A stretch of 64,000 bases of DNA from Caulobacter vibrioides OR37 (lineage in GTDB: Bacteria; Pseudomonadota; Alphaproteobacteria; Caulobacterales; Caulobacteraceae): contig NZ_APMP01000001.1 in NCBI RefSeq assembly GCF_000372645.1, positions 372,001-436,000 of the forward strand, in the 5' to 3' direction. The notes under the pieces are model-generated. The model searched no databases. It saw only the letters and a program-made list of their open reading frames with translations, and was not told the DNA's origin. Positions 29,504 to 38,987 of this stretch are shown here, in pieces. The position numbers were made by a program, and so were the translations under genes. The stretch's first letter is position 1, and the number at the start of each line of letters is the position of its first letter.

Positions 29504-30658
29504 ATGAATGAATCGACTCGCCTGATCCACGCGGCCGCCGAACCGACGTCCATGCCGCGCGTGGTCAACCCGCCGATCCAGCGCGGCTCGACCGTGCTGC
29601 TGCCCAACGCCGCCGCGCTCTATGACGACGACCAGATCACCTATGGCATCACGGGGCTGGCGTCGCCCGCCGCCCTGCAGCGCGCCCTGGCCGAGATGGA
29701 GGGCGCTTCGGACGTGACGCTCTATCCGTCGGGCCTCGCGGCGATCACGGGGGCTCTCCTGGCGGTGCTGAAAGCCGGCGACGAGATCCTCGTGGTCGAC
29801 AGCGCCTACAAGCCGACGCGCCGCTTCTGCGATCGGGTTCTGACCCGCTTCGGTGTCTCGACAACCTATTACGACCCGGCTCTGACGACCGAGGGCCTGA
29901 TGAACCTCGTCACGCCGAGGACGCGGCTGATCCTGCTGGAGACGCCCGGTTCCCTGACGTTCGAGATGCAAGACGTGCCGGCCATCGCCGCGGCGGCCAA
30001 GGCGCGCGGCGTGCTGACCCTGATCGACAACACCTGGGCGGCGGGCCTCTATTTCAAGCCGCTGGCGCACGGCGTGACCCTCAGCGTCCAGGCCCTGACC
30101 AAATATGTCGGCGGCCATTCGGACTGCTTCATGGGCTCGGTCGCGACCACGGACCCAGCGGTCGCCAGCCAACTGGGCGACGCCATGTGGGATCTCGGTT
30201 GGTCGGTCTCGGCCGACGACGCCTACACCATGCTGCGCGGCCTACGCACCTTGTCGACTCGACTGCCGCGTCACCACCAGAACGGTCTCGCCGTGGCGCG
30301 CTGGCTCCAGGATCGGCCAGAAGTGGCGCGGGTGCTGCACCCCGCCCTGCCTGACGACCCCGGCCATGCGCTATGGTCACGCGACTTCACCGGCGCCTGC
30401 GGCCTGTTCGGCGTGGTGCTGAAGCCAAGCTCGCAACGCGCGGTGTACGCCTTCCTCGACGCGCTCAAGCTGTTTGGCCTGGGCTTCTCCTGGGGCGGCT
30501 ACGAAAGCCTCGCCATCCATTGCGATCCGCAATTGAAGCACCGCGCCATTCCCGTCGACCTCGGAGGCCCCCTGCTCCGGCTGCATGTCGGCCTGGAGGC
30601 GGTCGAGGACCTTCAGGCCGACCTGGAGCGGGGTTTCGCGGCCTGGCGATCCGCTTAG
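29504..30658 (+). CDS. metC: Cystathionine beta-lyase
   Basis: 384 aa trans-sulfuration PLP enzyme. Visible are the N-terminal STRLIHAAAEPTSMPRVVNPPIQRGSTV, the Y-G pair region ITYGITGLASPAA, YPSGLAAITGALLAVL, the PLP Asp in LIDNTWAAGLYFKPL and the Schiff-base lysine in SVQALTKYVGGHSDCFMG. LGFSWGGYESLAIH near the C-terminus fits MetC rather than cystathionine gamma-synthase. It cleaves cystathionine to homocysteine. ATG 29504 is close behind the sseA stop, so the three sulfur genes are probably one operon. Confidence 0.93.
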   Translation: MNESTRLIHAAAEPTSMPRVVNPPIQRGSTVLLPNAAALYDDDQITYGITGLASPAALQRALAEMEGASDVTLYPSGLAAITGALLAVLKAGDEILVVDSAYKPTRRFCDRVLTRFGVSTTYYDPALTTEGLMNLVTPRTRLILLETPGSLTFEMQDVPAIAAAAKARGVLTLIDNTWAAGLYFKPLAHGVTLSVQALTKYVGGHSDCFMGSVATTDPAVASQLGDAMWDLGWSVSADDAYTMLRGLRTLSTRLPRHHQNGLAVARWLQDRPEVARVLHPALPDDPGHALWSRDFTGACGLFGVVLKPSSQRAVYAFLDALKLFGLGFSWGGYESLAIHCDPQLKHRAIPVDLGGPLLRLHVGLEAVEDLQADLERGFAAWRSA

Positions 30659-30694
30659 AGCCGGTTTAACCGCTCAAACTAAAACTAACGCGTT

Positions 30695-32026
30695 CTAAAC
30701 GCTGGCCGCATCCGGAATGGAGTCTCCGGGCGATCGCGGCGTCTTGCCGGGATCGAGGGCTTCCTTGAGGGCGGCGGCGTCCAGGCCGCGCTCCCAGCGG
30801 GAGACCACGATCGCCGCGACGGCGTTGCCCATGAAGTTGGTCAGGGCTCGGCACTCCGACATGAAACGGTCGACGCCGAGGATCAGGGCCATCCCCGCCA
30901 CGGGAACCGACGGCACCACCGACAGGGTCGCCGCCAGGGTGATGAAACCGGCCCCGGTGACGCCCGCCGCGCCCTTGCTGCTCAGCATGGCCACGCCCAG
31001 AAGCAGGGCCTGCTGCTCCAGCGACAGCGGCACGCCCGTGGCCTGCGCGATGAACAGCGCGGCCAGGGTCATGTAGATATTGGTCCCATCCAGATTGAAC
31101 GAGTAGCCCAGCGGCACCACCAGACCGACGACGGACTTCGGGCAGCCGGCCTTTTCCAGCTTCTCGATCAGGCTAGGCAGCGCCGCTTCCGACGAGCTGG
31201 TGCCCAGCACCAGAAGCAGTTCCGCCTTAAGGTAGCGGATCAAACCGAAGATGGAGAAGCCGTTGGCGATGCCGACCGCGCCCAGCACGACGATCACGAA
31301 CAGCAGCGAGGTCAGGTAAAAGGCGCCGACCAGCAAAGCCAGATTGGCGATGGCGCCGACCCCGTACTTGCCGATGGTGAAGGCGAAAGCCCCGAAAGCG
31401 CCGATCGGCGCGGCCTTCATGACGATGTGCACGAACTTGAAGAAGGTCTGGGCGATGATCTCGAGGAAGTCGACGACGGGCTTCGCCGGGTCGCCGACCA
31501 GGGTCAGGGACAGACCAAACAGCAGCGAGATCAGCAGCACTTGCAGGATCTCGCCCTCGGCGAAGGCGCCCATGAAGGTGTCCGGAATGATGTTCATCAG
31601 GAAACCGACGACCGTCTGATCGTGGGCCTTGGCAGCGTACTGCGCGACCTTGCCGGCCTTGAGCGTGGCTGGGTCGATGTTCATGCCGGCGCCGGGCTGG
31701 ACGACGTTGGCCACGATCAGGCCGACGATCAGCGCCAAGGTCGAAAAGACCAGGAAATAGGCCAGGGCCTTGAGAGCCACTCGGCCGACCTTATCAAGGT
31801 CGCGCATCCCGGCCACGCCCGTGACGACCGTCAGGAAGATCACGGGGGCGATGACCATCTTCACCAACTTGATGAAGGCGTCGCCCAACGGCTTCAGCGC
31901 TTGTCCCAGATCCGGCTGGAAGTGGCCGATCAGCCCCCCCAGCAGGATCGCGAGCAGCACCTGGAAATAGAGGTGTCGATAAAAGGGCTTCGGCCGCTCC
32001 GGCGCGCCCTGATGGATAGTCTGCAC
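30695..32026 (-). CDS. dctA: C4-dicarboxylate:H+/Na+ symporter DctA
   Basis: 443 aa, DAACS family. It imports succinate, fumarate and malate across the inner membrane. Signatures are [50 protein letters not shown] (serine-rich re-entrant loop), [32 protein letters not shown] and the closing [19 protein letters not shown]. The start is GTG 32026 with AGGAG 6-7 bases upstream; a longer open frame to 32986 is a GC artefact that runs antisense through dctB. It is divergent from dctB-dctD, with a DctD-type palindrome in between. Confidence 0.96.
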   Translation of the reverse strand: MQTIHQGAPERPKPFYRHLYFQVLLAILLGGLIGHFQPDLGQALKPLGDAFIKLVKMVIAPVIFLTVVTGVAGMRDLDKVGRVALKALAYFLVFSTLALIVGLIVANVVQPGAGMNIDPATLKAGKVAQYAAKAHDQTVVGFLMNIIPDTFMGAFAEGEILQVLLISLLFGLSLTLVGDPAKPVVDFLEIIAQTFFKFVHIVMKAAPIGAFGAFAFTIGKYGVGAIANLALLVGAFYLTSLLFVIVVLGAVGIANGFSIFGLIRYLKAELLLVLGTSSSEAALPSLIEKLEKAGCPKSVVGLVVPLGYSFNLDGTNIYMTLAALFIAQATGVPLSLEQQALLLGVAMLSSKGAAGVTGAGFITLAATLSVVPSVPVAGMALILGVDRFMSECRALTNFMGNAVAAIVVSRWERGLDAAALKEALDPGKTPRSPGDSIPDAASV

Positions 32027-32229
32027 GGTCGACTCCTGGACCGGCCGTTCGGCCGCGTTTCCTCCGCGCCCCTTGTCGAGACGCCTCGATAGACGATCCT
32101 CGCGGGAAGGGCGCCGCGCAAGCGGTATCGGAAAAAGCCAAATCCCTCTGATTTTTCTGGACTTCCATACGTACGGCCATATTGGCTCAAAGCCCCTTCG
32201 GGCGAAAAACCCTACCGTAGCGATCCGAC

Positions 32230-32249
32230 TTGTGCGAAATTTCGCGCAA
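32230..32249. promoter_or_regulatory. Probable DctD-binding palindrome in the dctA/dctB intergenic region
   Basis: TTGTGCGAAATTTCGCGCAA is an inverted repeat matching at 9 of 10 pairs (only 32233/32246 fails). It resembles the rhizobial DctD upstream activator sites with TGTGCG/CGCACA half-sites. It lies 17 bases upstream of the dctB ATG and ~204 bases upstream of the dctA GTG, a suitable enhancer distance. I see no convincing sigma-54 (GG-N10-GC) promoter for dctA in the region. Confidence 0.6.
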
Positions 32250-32266
32250 TCCACAAGAGCATTTGA

Positions 32267-34105
32267 ATGACTTCTGAAGTCTTGGCGGATCATGGTGGCC
32301 CAACCGTCCGGCGCTGGATCATCTTCGGCCTGGTCAGCCTTGTGCTGCTGGCGGGCGCGATCGGCTTCGCGGACTCGCTGGCCGGAAGGCGGGCCGCCGA
32401 GGATCTCGCGCGTCAGGCCCAGGCGTCCGCAGCCCTGCACGCGGCGGTGCTGCGCAGCGAACTGGCCAAGCATCGGACCCTGCCCTTCGTTCTGGCCCAG
32501 GACCCCGATGTCGCCCGGACCCTGCGCTCGACAGAACCGCGTGACGTCGACGCCCTGAACCGCAAGCTGGAGAGCCTTAGCGGCGGAACGCGGGCGGCGG
32601 TGATCTATGTCGTGAACGCCAAGGGCATGACGATCGCCGCGAGCAACTGGCGCCAGCCGACCAGCTTCGTCGGTTCCGACTATGGCTTCCGGCCCTATTT
32701 CAGAGAGGCCATGACCGACGGAACGGCCGAGCTTTTCGCGTTGGGCACCGTCAGTCGCCGACCAGGCCTTTTCATGTCGCGTCGGGTCGACGGGCCGGAC
32801 GGACCGCTGGGCGTGGTCGTCGTCAAGGTAGAGTTCGAGTCTCTGGAAGCCGAATGGTCGACGTCGGAGCCCGCCTTCGCCGCGGATTCCCAGGGCGTGA
32901 TCCTGGTCACCTCGATCCCCGCCTGGCGGTTTCGGACCTTGCATCCGCTGCCGCTGGCCGACCAAGACCAACTGCGCGCCGAACACCGCTTTGGCGACGC
33001 GCCTTTCACCTTGCTAGACGCCAGACCCGCCTTGGCGCCGAGTCGCGTCGCCACGCTGACCGAGATCGAGCCGCCCGGCCAGCCGAAGCGACGCTATATG
33101 GCCGCTAGCGCCAGCCTGGCGACTTCGGGGTGGACCATCTACACCCTCACGCCCGTCGGTTCGGCTTTGCGAGCGGCCAAGACCAGCGCGCGCGCGATCG
33201 CTCTGATGACAGGGCTCGCGCTCTGCGCCGGCGCCGCGACGATCCTGCGGTGGCGAAGCCAGGGCGCCGTTCGCGCCGCCCGCCAGGACGCCGCGCGCCG
33301 GGAGCTGGAGACCCGCGTTCAGGAGCGCACCGCCGAACTAAGCGCCGCGAACCAGCGCCTGACGGTCGAGATGGAAGAACGGCGCCGCGCCGAAGCGCAT
33401 GTTCACCTGATGCGGGACGAACTGATCCAATCCAACAAGCTGGCCACCCTGGGCCAGATCGCGGCGGGCGTGGCGCACGAGATCAACCAGCCGGTCGCGG
33501 CCATCCGCGCCTATGCCGACAACGCCGCGATCTTCCTGGAACGCGGCGACGACAAGACGGTCAAGGCCAATCTAGGGCTGATCGCCGGTCTGACCGACCG
33601 CATCGGCCGGATCACCGACGAGTTGCGCGCCTTCGCCCGCAAGTCGGGCTCCCCGCCCGCCCCGGTTTTGCTGCGCGATGCGATCGACGGCGCGCTGCTG
33701 CTGCTCGACCCGCGCCTGCGCCAACAGGGGGTGCGTGTTGTTCGAAACGAGGCCAATGAAGCCGCCCAGGTGATGGCCGAGCGGTTCCGCCTGGAGCAGG
33801 TGCTGGTCAACCTGCTGCAGAACGCCCTTGAGGCCCTCGAGAACCGGCCCGATCCCGAAATCCGCATAGCGGTCTCGGTCAAGCGGGCGAGGGTTCGCGT
33901 CGCGGTCGCCGACAACGGCCCAGGCGTCGCCGCGGAAGCCGCCGAGACCCTGTTCACGCCGTTCGCGACCACAAAGCCGCGAGGTCTGGGCCTGGGCCTG
34001 GTCATCAGCCGCGATATCGTCGCGGCGTTCGGCGGCGAGCTTAGCCTGGAGCCCGCGCCGCGCGGCGCGTGCTTCGTCCTTTCCCTGGCCAAGGCGCGTT
34101 CGTGA
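32267..34105 (+). CDS. dctB: C4-dicarboxylate sensor histidine kinase DctB
   Basis: 612 aa inner-membrane kinase. A first membrane segment (about 17-36) and a second (about 305-322) flank a periplasmic PAS-like sensor with [14 protein letters not shown]...[16 protein letters not shown], the ligand-binding signature of DctB. A short coiled coil leads to the kinase core: H-box [29 protein letters not shown]-box [17 protein letters not shown]-boxes VADNGPGV and [13 protein letters not shown]. It phosphorylates DctD in response to external succinate. The stop overlaps the dctD start by one base (TGATG). Confidence 0.95.
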   Translation: MTSEVLADHGGPTVRRWIIFGLVSLVLLAGAIGFADSLAGRRAAEDLARQAQASAALHAAVLRSELAKHRTLPFVLAQDPDVARTLRSTEPRDVDALNRKLESLSGGTRAAVIYVVNAKGMTIAASNWRQPTSFVGSDYGFRPYFREAMTDGTAELFALGTVSRRPGLFMSRRVDGPDGPLGVVVVKVEFESLEAEWSTSEPAFAADSQGVILVTSIPAWRFRTLHPLPLADQDQLRAEHRFGDAPFTLLDARPALAPSRVATLTEIEPPGQPKRRYMAASASLATSGWTIYTLTPVGSALRAAKTSARAIALMTGLALCAGAATILRWRSQGAVRAARQDAARRELETRVQERTAELSAANQRLTVEMEERRRAEAHVHLMRDELIQSNKLATLGQIAAGVAHEINQPVAAIRAYADNAAIFLERGDDKTVKANLGLIAGLTDRIGRITDELRAFARKSGSPPAPVLLRDAIDGALLLLDPRLRQQGVRVVRNEANEAAQVMAERFRLEQVLVNLLQNALEALENRPDPEIRIAVSVKRARVRVAVADNGPGVAAEAAETLFTPFATTKPRGLGLGLVISRDIVAAFGGELSLEPAPRGACFVLSLAKARS

Positions 34106-35460
34106 TGCCCGCTTCCGCCCATCCGCTTTCCGTGAACCAGGTCGCTTTCATCGACGACGACGAGGCTTTGCGCGAAGCCAATATCCAGGCGCTGCGCTTG
34201 GCGGGCTTCGAGGTTCTGGCCTTCGCCTCGGCCGAGGCGGCGCTGGCCGCCCTGCCCGACGGCTTCGCCGGCGTGGTGGTCAGCGACATTCGGATGCCGC
34301 GCATGGACGGTCGCCAGTTGTTTGTTCGCCTGAAGGCGCGGGACGAGGACCTCCCCGTTATCCTGATCACCGGCCACGCCGACGTTTCCGAGGCGGTCGA
34401 GGCCATGCGGGACGGCGTCTACGACTTCGTCGCCAAGCCCTACGCGCCCGATCGCCTGGTCAGCAGCGTGCGTCGCGCCCTGGAGAAGCGCCGGCTCGTC
34501 CTGGAAAATCGCCAGTTGCGAACCATCGCCGACGAGGCGCGCGACGACTGGCCCCTGATCGGCCAGACGCCCGTCATGGAGCGCCTGCGCGCCACGCTGC
34601 GCCAGCTCGCCTCGGCCGATGTCGATGTGCTGTTGGAGGGCGAGACCGGCGTCGGCAAGGAGCTGGCGGCCCGCGCCCTCCACGCCTGGGGACGCCGTCG
34701 CGATCGCGAGTTTGTCGCGGTCGACTGCGCCGCCTTGCCCGTTCAGGCGCTGGACAGCGAACTCTTCGGCCATGAACTGGGGGCCTTCAACGGCGCGGTG
34801 CGTCAGCGTGTCGGGCGCATCCAGCAAGCGGATCGCGGCACGCTGTTCCTCGACGAGATCGAAACCCTCGCGCCCGACGCCCAAGGCAAGTTCCTCCGCG
34901 TGCTCGAGGAGCGCGAGATCACGCCGCTGGGCTCCAACCGCGCCCATACACTGGACCTCCGTGTCGTCGCCGCCGCCAAGGGCGATCTGGCCGAGGCCGT
35001 GGCGGCGGGAACGTTCCGTCAGGACCTCTTCCACCGTCTGGACGTCGTGCGTATTCGCATCCCGCCCCTGCGCGAAAGGCGCGAGGACGTTCCGCTGCTG
35101 TTCGCCCACTTCCTGGCGCGGGCCTGCGAGCGGCTAAACGGGCCCCAGCCCTCGATCGACGAGCGCGTGCGCTGGCGTTTGCACAATCACGACTGGCCCG
35201 GCAATGTTCGAGAGCTGGGTCACTACGCTCAGCGCGTGGCCCTCGGCCTCGCCGACCCAGCGCCGCCCTCAATCGCCGAACAACCCTCGCTGCCCGCGCG
35301 GGTGGCGACCTACGAGGCGCGTGTGATCGAGGAGGTTCTGGCCGGTTGTGGCGGCGACGTCCGCTCGGCGCTGAAGGTCCTGCGCATTCCCCGCAAGACC
35401 TTCTATGACAAGGTCGCTCGCCACGGACTCGACCTCGACAAACACCGCCGGCCCCGCTGA
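34105..35460 (+). CDS. dctD: C4-dicarboxylate response regulator DctD (NtrC class)
   Basis: 451 aa. Receiver domain (1-120) with acidic triplet D17-D19, phospho-acceptor D61 (VVVSDIRMP) and K111. AAA+ domain (150-375) with Walker A GETGVGKE and Walker B GTLFLDEIE, then a Fis-type helix-turn-helix (about 405-445). The sigma-54-contacting loop, GAFTGA in nearly all such activators, reads GAFNGA (226-231, genome 34780-34797). Expected to activate dctA from a site between dctA and dctB. Whether the Thr-to-Asn change preserves sigma-54 contact is open. Confidence 0.93.
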   Translation: MPASAHPLSVNQVAFIDDDEALREANIQALRLAGFEVLAFASAEAALAALPDGFAGVVVSDIRMPRMDGRQLFVRLKARDEDLPVILITGHADVSEAVEAMRDGVYDFVAKPYAPDRLVSSVRRALEKRRLVLENRQLRTIADEARDDWPLIGQTPVMERLRATLRQLASADVDVLLEGETGVGKELAARALHAWGRRRDREFVAVDCAALPVQALDSELFGHELGAFNGAVRQRVGRIQQADRGTLFLDEIETLAPDAQGKFLRVLEEREITPLGSNRAHTLDLRVVAAAKGDLAEAVAAGTFRQDLFHRLDVVRIRIPPLRERREDVPLLFAHFLARACERLNGPQPSIDERVRWRLHNHDWPGNVRELGHYAQRVALGLADPAPPSIAEQPSLPARVATYEARVIEEVLAGCGGDVRSALKVLRIPRKTFYDKVARHGLDLDKHRRPR

Positions 35461-35604
35461 GGCGGCCAAGCCAGATTTTCCGATTTAGGCCCCGGCCTTT
35501 TAGATGAAATAGAACGAGTTACGGTTGCGATTGGGAAGGCCAGCCCCAGATAGCCGCGTAGACGCCGACGGAGGGTCGGCGCCGTTGTTCGACGGACATC
35601 CTTC

Positions 35605-36678
35605 ATGCCTAACCTGTTCGACTCGCTGCGCATCGGCGACCTGACCCTGGCCAATCGCGTGGTCATGGCGCCCCTGACGCGTCTGCGCGCCGGTCCGACC
35701 CACACGCCCAACGCCCTGATGGCCGAGTACTACGGCCAGCGCGCCTCGGCCGGGCTGATCATTTCCGAAGGCGTGCCGGTCACGCCGCAAGGCGTCGGCT
35801 ACGCCGGCGTTCCGGGCATCTGGTCCAAGGATCAAGCCGAGGCCTGGAAGCAGGTGACCAAGGCCGTCCACAACAAGGGCGGCCGCATCTTCATGCAAAT
35901 CTGGCACGTCGGCCGCATTTCCGATCCCTCGCTGCTGAATGGCGAAGCCCCGGTCGGGCCCAGCGCGATCGCGGCCAAGGGCCACGTCAGCCTGCTGCGC
36001 CCCGAACGCCCCTATCCGACGCCGCGCGCCCTGACCACCGAGGAGGTCGCCGGCGTCGTGGAAGCCTTCCGCCAGGGCGCGGAGAACGCCCAGGCCGCCG
36101 GTTTCGACGGCGTGCAACTGCACGGCGCCAACGGCTATCTGCTCGACCAGTTTCTGCAGGACGGGTCCAACCAGCGCACCGACCAGTACGGCGGCTCGAT
36201 CGAGAACCGCGTCCGCCTGCTGCTGGAAGCCACGGACGCGGCCATTTCCGTCTGGGGCGCCGACCGCGTCGGCGTCCACCTGGCGCCGCGCGCGGACAGC
36301 CACTCGATGGGCGACAGCGACCTGCCGGCCACCTTCGGCTATGTCGCCAAGGCGCTGGGCGAGCGCAGGATCGGCTTCGTTTCCGCCCGCGAATACGAGG
36401 CCGCCGATAGCTTGGGTCCGCGACTGAAGGCGGCCTTCGGCGGCGTCTACATCGCCAACGAGAAGTTCGACCTCGCCAGCGCCAACGCCGCGCTGGACGC
36501 CGGAAAGGCCGACGCTATCGCGTTCGGCAAGGCCTTCATCGCCAATCCGGACCTGGTCGAGCGCCTGAAGACGGGCGCGCCGCTGAACGCGCCGGTTCCG
36601 GCCACCTTCTACGGCCCTGGCGCCGAAGGCTATACGGACTATCCGACGCTGGCCCAGGCCGCCATTCCGGCCGAATAG
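35605..36678 (+). CDS. Alkene reductase, Old Yellow Enzyme family
   Basis: 357 aa FMN TIM-barrel ene-reductase. Visible are NRVVMAPLTRLRAGPTHTPN, QIWHVGRIS, the substrate-binding pair in GFDGVQLHGANGYLLDQFLQDGSNQRTDQYGGSIENR and the phosphate-loop region IAFGKAFIANPDLVERLKTGAPL. It reduces activated C=C bonds, nitrate esters or nitroaromatics with NADPH. It is similar to NemA but the substrate is not determined, so no symbol is given. A single-gene unit after dctD; upstream (35487-35498) there is only a short AGGCC/GGCCT repeat. Confidence 0.93.
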   Translation: MPNLFDSLRIGDLTLANRVVMAPLTRLRAGPTHTPNALMAEYYGQRASAGLIISEGVPVTPQGVGYAGVPGIWSKDQAEAWKQVTKAVHNKGGRIFMQIWHVGRISDPSLLNGEAPVGPSAIAAKGHVSLLRPERPYPTPRALTTEEVAGVVEAFRQGAENAQAAGFDGVQLHGANGYLLDQFLQDGSNQRTDQYGGSIENRVRLLLEATDAAISVWGADRVGVHLAPRADSHSMGDSDLPATFGYVAKALGERRIGFVSAREYEAADSLGPRLKAAFGGVYIANEKFDLASANAALDAGKADAIAFGKAFIANPDLVERLKTGAPLNAPVPATFYGPGAEGYTDYPTLAQAAIPAE

Positions 36679-36700
36679 GCGCGAAGCCCCGCGATGGCCG

Positions 36701-38344
36701 TCAGGCCGTCGCGGGGATCAGCCCCTCGGCCACATAGGCCAGGGCGACGGCCTCGGCCACCTTGATCCCGTCGACCGCGGCCGAAAGGATCCCGCCGGCG
36801 TAGCCCGCGCCCTCGCCGGCCGGATAGAGCCCGGCGGTGTTCACGCTCTGGAAGTCCTTGCCGCGCGTGATCCGCACCGGCGATGACGTGCGGGTCTCGA
36901 CGCCGGTCAGCAGGACGTCGGGATGGTCATAGCCGGGGATCTGGCGCCCGAAGACCGGCAGCGCTTCGCGCATGGCCTCGATCACGAAGTCCGGCAGGCA
37001 GGTCGACAGATCCGTCAGCGTCACGCCCGGCTTGTAGGAGGGGGTGACCTCGCCCAGCGCCGACGAGGGTCGTCCAGCCAAGAAGTCGCCGACCTTCTGG
37101 CCCGGCGCCCGGTAGCTGGACCCGCCCGCCACATAGGCCAGGCTCTCCCACTTGCGCTGGAACGCGACGCCCGCCAGCGGGTGGCCAGGATAGTCGCGCT
37201 CCGGGTCGATGCCGACCACGAAGCCGGAATTGGCGTTCCGTTCGTTGCGCGAATATTGGCTCATGCCGTTGGTGACGACGCGCTCGGGCTCGGAAGTCGC
37301 CGCCACCACCGTGCCGCCCGGACACATGCAGAAGCTATAGACCGTGCGGCCGTTCGCGCAGTGGTGCGACAGGCTATAGTCGGCCGCGCCCAGATCGGGG
37401 TGGCCGGCGCAGTCGCCGAACCGCGCCCTGTCCATCCAGGACTGAGGATGCTCGATCCGCACGCCGATCGAGAAGGGCTTGGCCTCGATATGAACGCCGC
37501 GATCGTACAGGGTCTGGAAGGTGTCGCGCGCGCTGTGGCCCAGGGCCATGACCACGTGGGTCGTGGGCACGTAGTCACCGCCGGCGATATGGAGGCCCTT
37601 CAACCGGCGCGAACCATCCGCGCCGACCTCGATATCGAAGTCCTCGACCTTGTTTCGCCAGCGATACTCGCCGCCCAGGCTCTCGATGAGCGCCCGCATC
37701 TGCTCGACCATGTGCACCAGTCGGAAGGTGCCGATATGCGGGTGGGCCTCGGTCAGGATCTCCTCGGGCGCGCCGGCCTTGACGAACTCCTCCAGAACCT
37801 TGCGTCCCAGGAAGCGCGGGTCCTTGATCTGGCTGTAGAGCTTGCCGTCCGAGAAGGTCCCCGCCCCGCCCTCGCCGAACTGCACGTTGGACTCGGGATT
37901 CAACTCCCCGCGCCGCCACAGGCCCCAGGTGTCCTTAGTCCGCTCGCGCACGACCTTGCCGCGGTCGACGATGATGGGCTTGAGGCCCATCTGAGCCAGG
38001 ATCAGACCGGCGAACAATCCGCAGGGGCCAGCGCCGATGACCACGGGGCGCGGACCGTCGAAGCCCTCGGGCGCCTTGGCCACCAGCTTGTAGGACGTGT
38101 CCGGCCTAACGCGCACGTGGTGGTCTCCGGCGAACCGCGCCAGTACGGCGGCCTCGTCGCGCAGACTCACATCGACGGTATAGACCATCAGGATCGCCGA
38201 CTTGCGGCGCGCGTCGTGGGCCCGGCGGGCAATCTCAAAGCCCTCGAGATCGTCGGCCTTGATCCCCAGGCGCTCGATAATCGCGGGCTTCATCGCTTCC
38301 GGCGTGTGGCCGAGCGGCAGCTTCAGTTCCGAAATACGCAGCAT
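36701..38344 (-). CDS. NAD(P)/FAD-dependent oxidoreductase (COG2509-like)
   Basis: 547 aa, long uncharacterised flavoprotein family. An N-terminal ~100 residue domain (MLRISELKLPLGHTPEAM...) precedes the FAD-binding loop PVVIGAGPCGLFAGLILAQMGLKPIIVDRG. Typical segments are NVQFGEGGAGTFSDGKLYSQIKD, HPHIGTFRLVHMVEQMR, ALGHSARDTFQTLYDRGV, YSFCMCPGGTVVAATSEP, GVETRTSSPVRITR and the closing YPAGEGAGYAGGILSAAVDGIKVAEAV. The physiological electron acceptor is unknown. ATG 38344 is chosen because the family N-terminus begins there. It is convergent with the OYE gene. Confidence 0.85.
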   Translation of the reverse strand: MLRISELKLPLGHTPEAMKPAIIERLGIKADDLEGFEIARRAHDARRKSAILMVYTVDVSLRDEAAVLARFAGDHHVRVRPDTSYKLVAKAPEGFDGPRPVVIGAGPCGLFAGLILAQMGLKPIIVDRGKVVRERTKDTWGLWRRGELNPESNVQFGEGGAGTFSDGKLYSQIKDPRFLGRKVLEEFVKAGAPEEILTEAHPHIGTFRLVHMVEQMRALIESLGGEYRWRNKVEDFDIEVGADGSRRLKGLHIAGGDYVPTTHVVMALGHSARDTFQTLYDRGVHIEAKPFSIGVRIEHPQSWMDRARFGDCAGHPDLGAADYSLSHHCANGRTVYSFCMCPGGTVVAATSEPERVVTNGMSQYSRNERNANSGFVVGIDPERDYPGHPLAGVAFQRKWESLAYVAGGSSYRAPGQKVGDFLAGRPSSALGEVTPSYKPGVTLTDLSTCLPDFVIEAMREALPVFGRQIPGYDHPDVLLTGVETRTSSPVRITRGKDFQSVNTAGLYPAGEGAGYAGGILSAAVDGIKVAEAVALAYVAEGLIPATA

Positions 38345-38462
38345 GGCGCGGGTCTTAGCGGGAACGACGGCGTCGCGCCATCCGGGCGCGACCTTCCGCG
38401 AAGGGCGGCATGGACCGATTGTCCCGAAGACAAGCGCGAGCGACTGCGCTAAAGCGGCCGAC

Positions 38463-38885
38463 GTGACTCGCTTGACCGCCACCGCAAGACTGCTTGCGCG
38501 CGACGCCTTCCTGGTGCTCGCGACCCTGGCGATCGCGCTGAAGATCATGATTCCGGCCGGCTACATGCCGGGCGCCGAGCCGCGTAATGGCCTGCCATTC
38601 GCCCTGGTGCTCTGCACCGGCGACGGCGCCAGGATGGTCGAGCCCGGACAAAGCCTGGCCGGGCACAAGGGCGACAGCCAAGACAAGAAGGCCGCTCACG
38701 ACGGCGGCTGCCCCTTCGCCTCCCAGGGCGCGGCCGCTCCGCCCCCCACGGTCACCGCGACCGACGCCGTCCAGCTTGTCGTCTATCTGGCGCCGCCGAC
38801 TCCTCTGGAGCGCGCGGTCGCCCCCGGCCGAGGCCTGGCCGCGCCTCCGCCGCCCCCGACTGGTCCTCCCGTCCTCCTGATCTGA
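38463..38885 (+). CDS. DUF2946 family protein
   Basis: 140 aa from GTG 38463. One N-terminal membrane segment (about 12-32, ending IPAGYMPG), then PFALVLCTGDG and a His/Cys-containing region (HKGDSQDKKAAHDGGCPFA), then a Pro-rich tail. This fits DUF2946 proteins, which are usually found beside copper or TonB-receptor genes. It may bind metal in the periplasm. The gene precedes the TonB receptor by 102 bases in the same direction. The start codon is not certain. Confidence 0.7.
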   Translation: MTRLTATARLLARDAFLVLATLAIALKIMIPAGYMPGAEPRNGLPFALVLCTGDGARMVEPGQSLAGHKGDSQDKKAAHDGGCPFASQGAAAPPPTVTATDAVQLVVYLAPPTPLERAVAPGRGLAAPPPPPTGPPVLLI

Positions 38886-38888
38886 CCG

Positions 38889-38906
38889 CCGGTCGCTCGC
38901 GACCGG
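38889..38906. repeat. Inverted repeat between the DUF2946 gene and the TonB receptor gene
   Basis: Eight-base perfect arms CCGGTCGC and GCGACCGG around two bases, 3 bases past the DUF2946 stop and 82 bases before the receptor start. No U run follows. It could be an operator for the receptor operon or a weak attenuator. Confidence 0.35.
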
Positions 38907-38987
38907 TCCTGACATCGTGCGCGCGACCTGATCGCCGCGCGCCGCAGATCATGCACGGCCGCCGCACGCGGTCGAAGGACTCAGACC

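Noticed and set aside
32027..32266. Sigma-54 promoter for dctA
   Set aside because: The best TGGC and TTGC elements on the minus strand are too far apart, and no GG-N10-GC pair fits.
32027..32986. N-terminal extension of dctA running through dctB
   Set aside because: The extension is antisense to DctB and lacks hydrophobic segments; GTG 32026 has a good AGGAG site.
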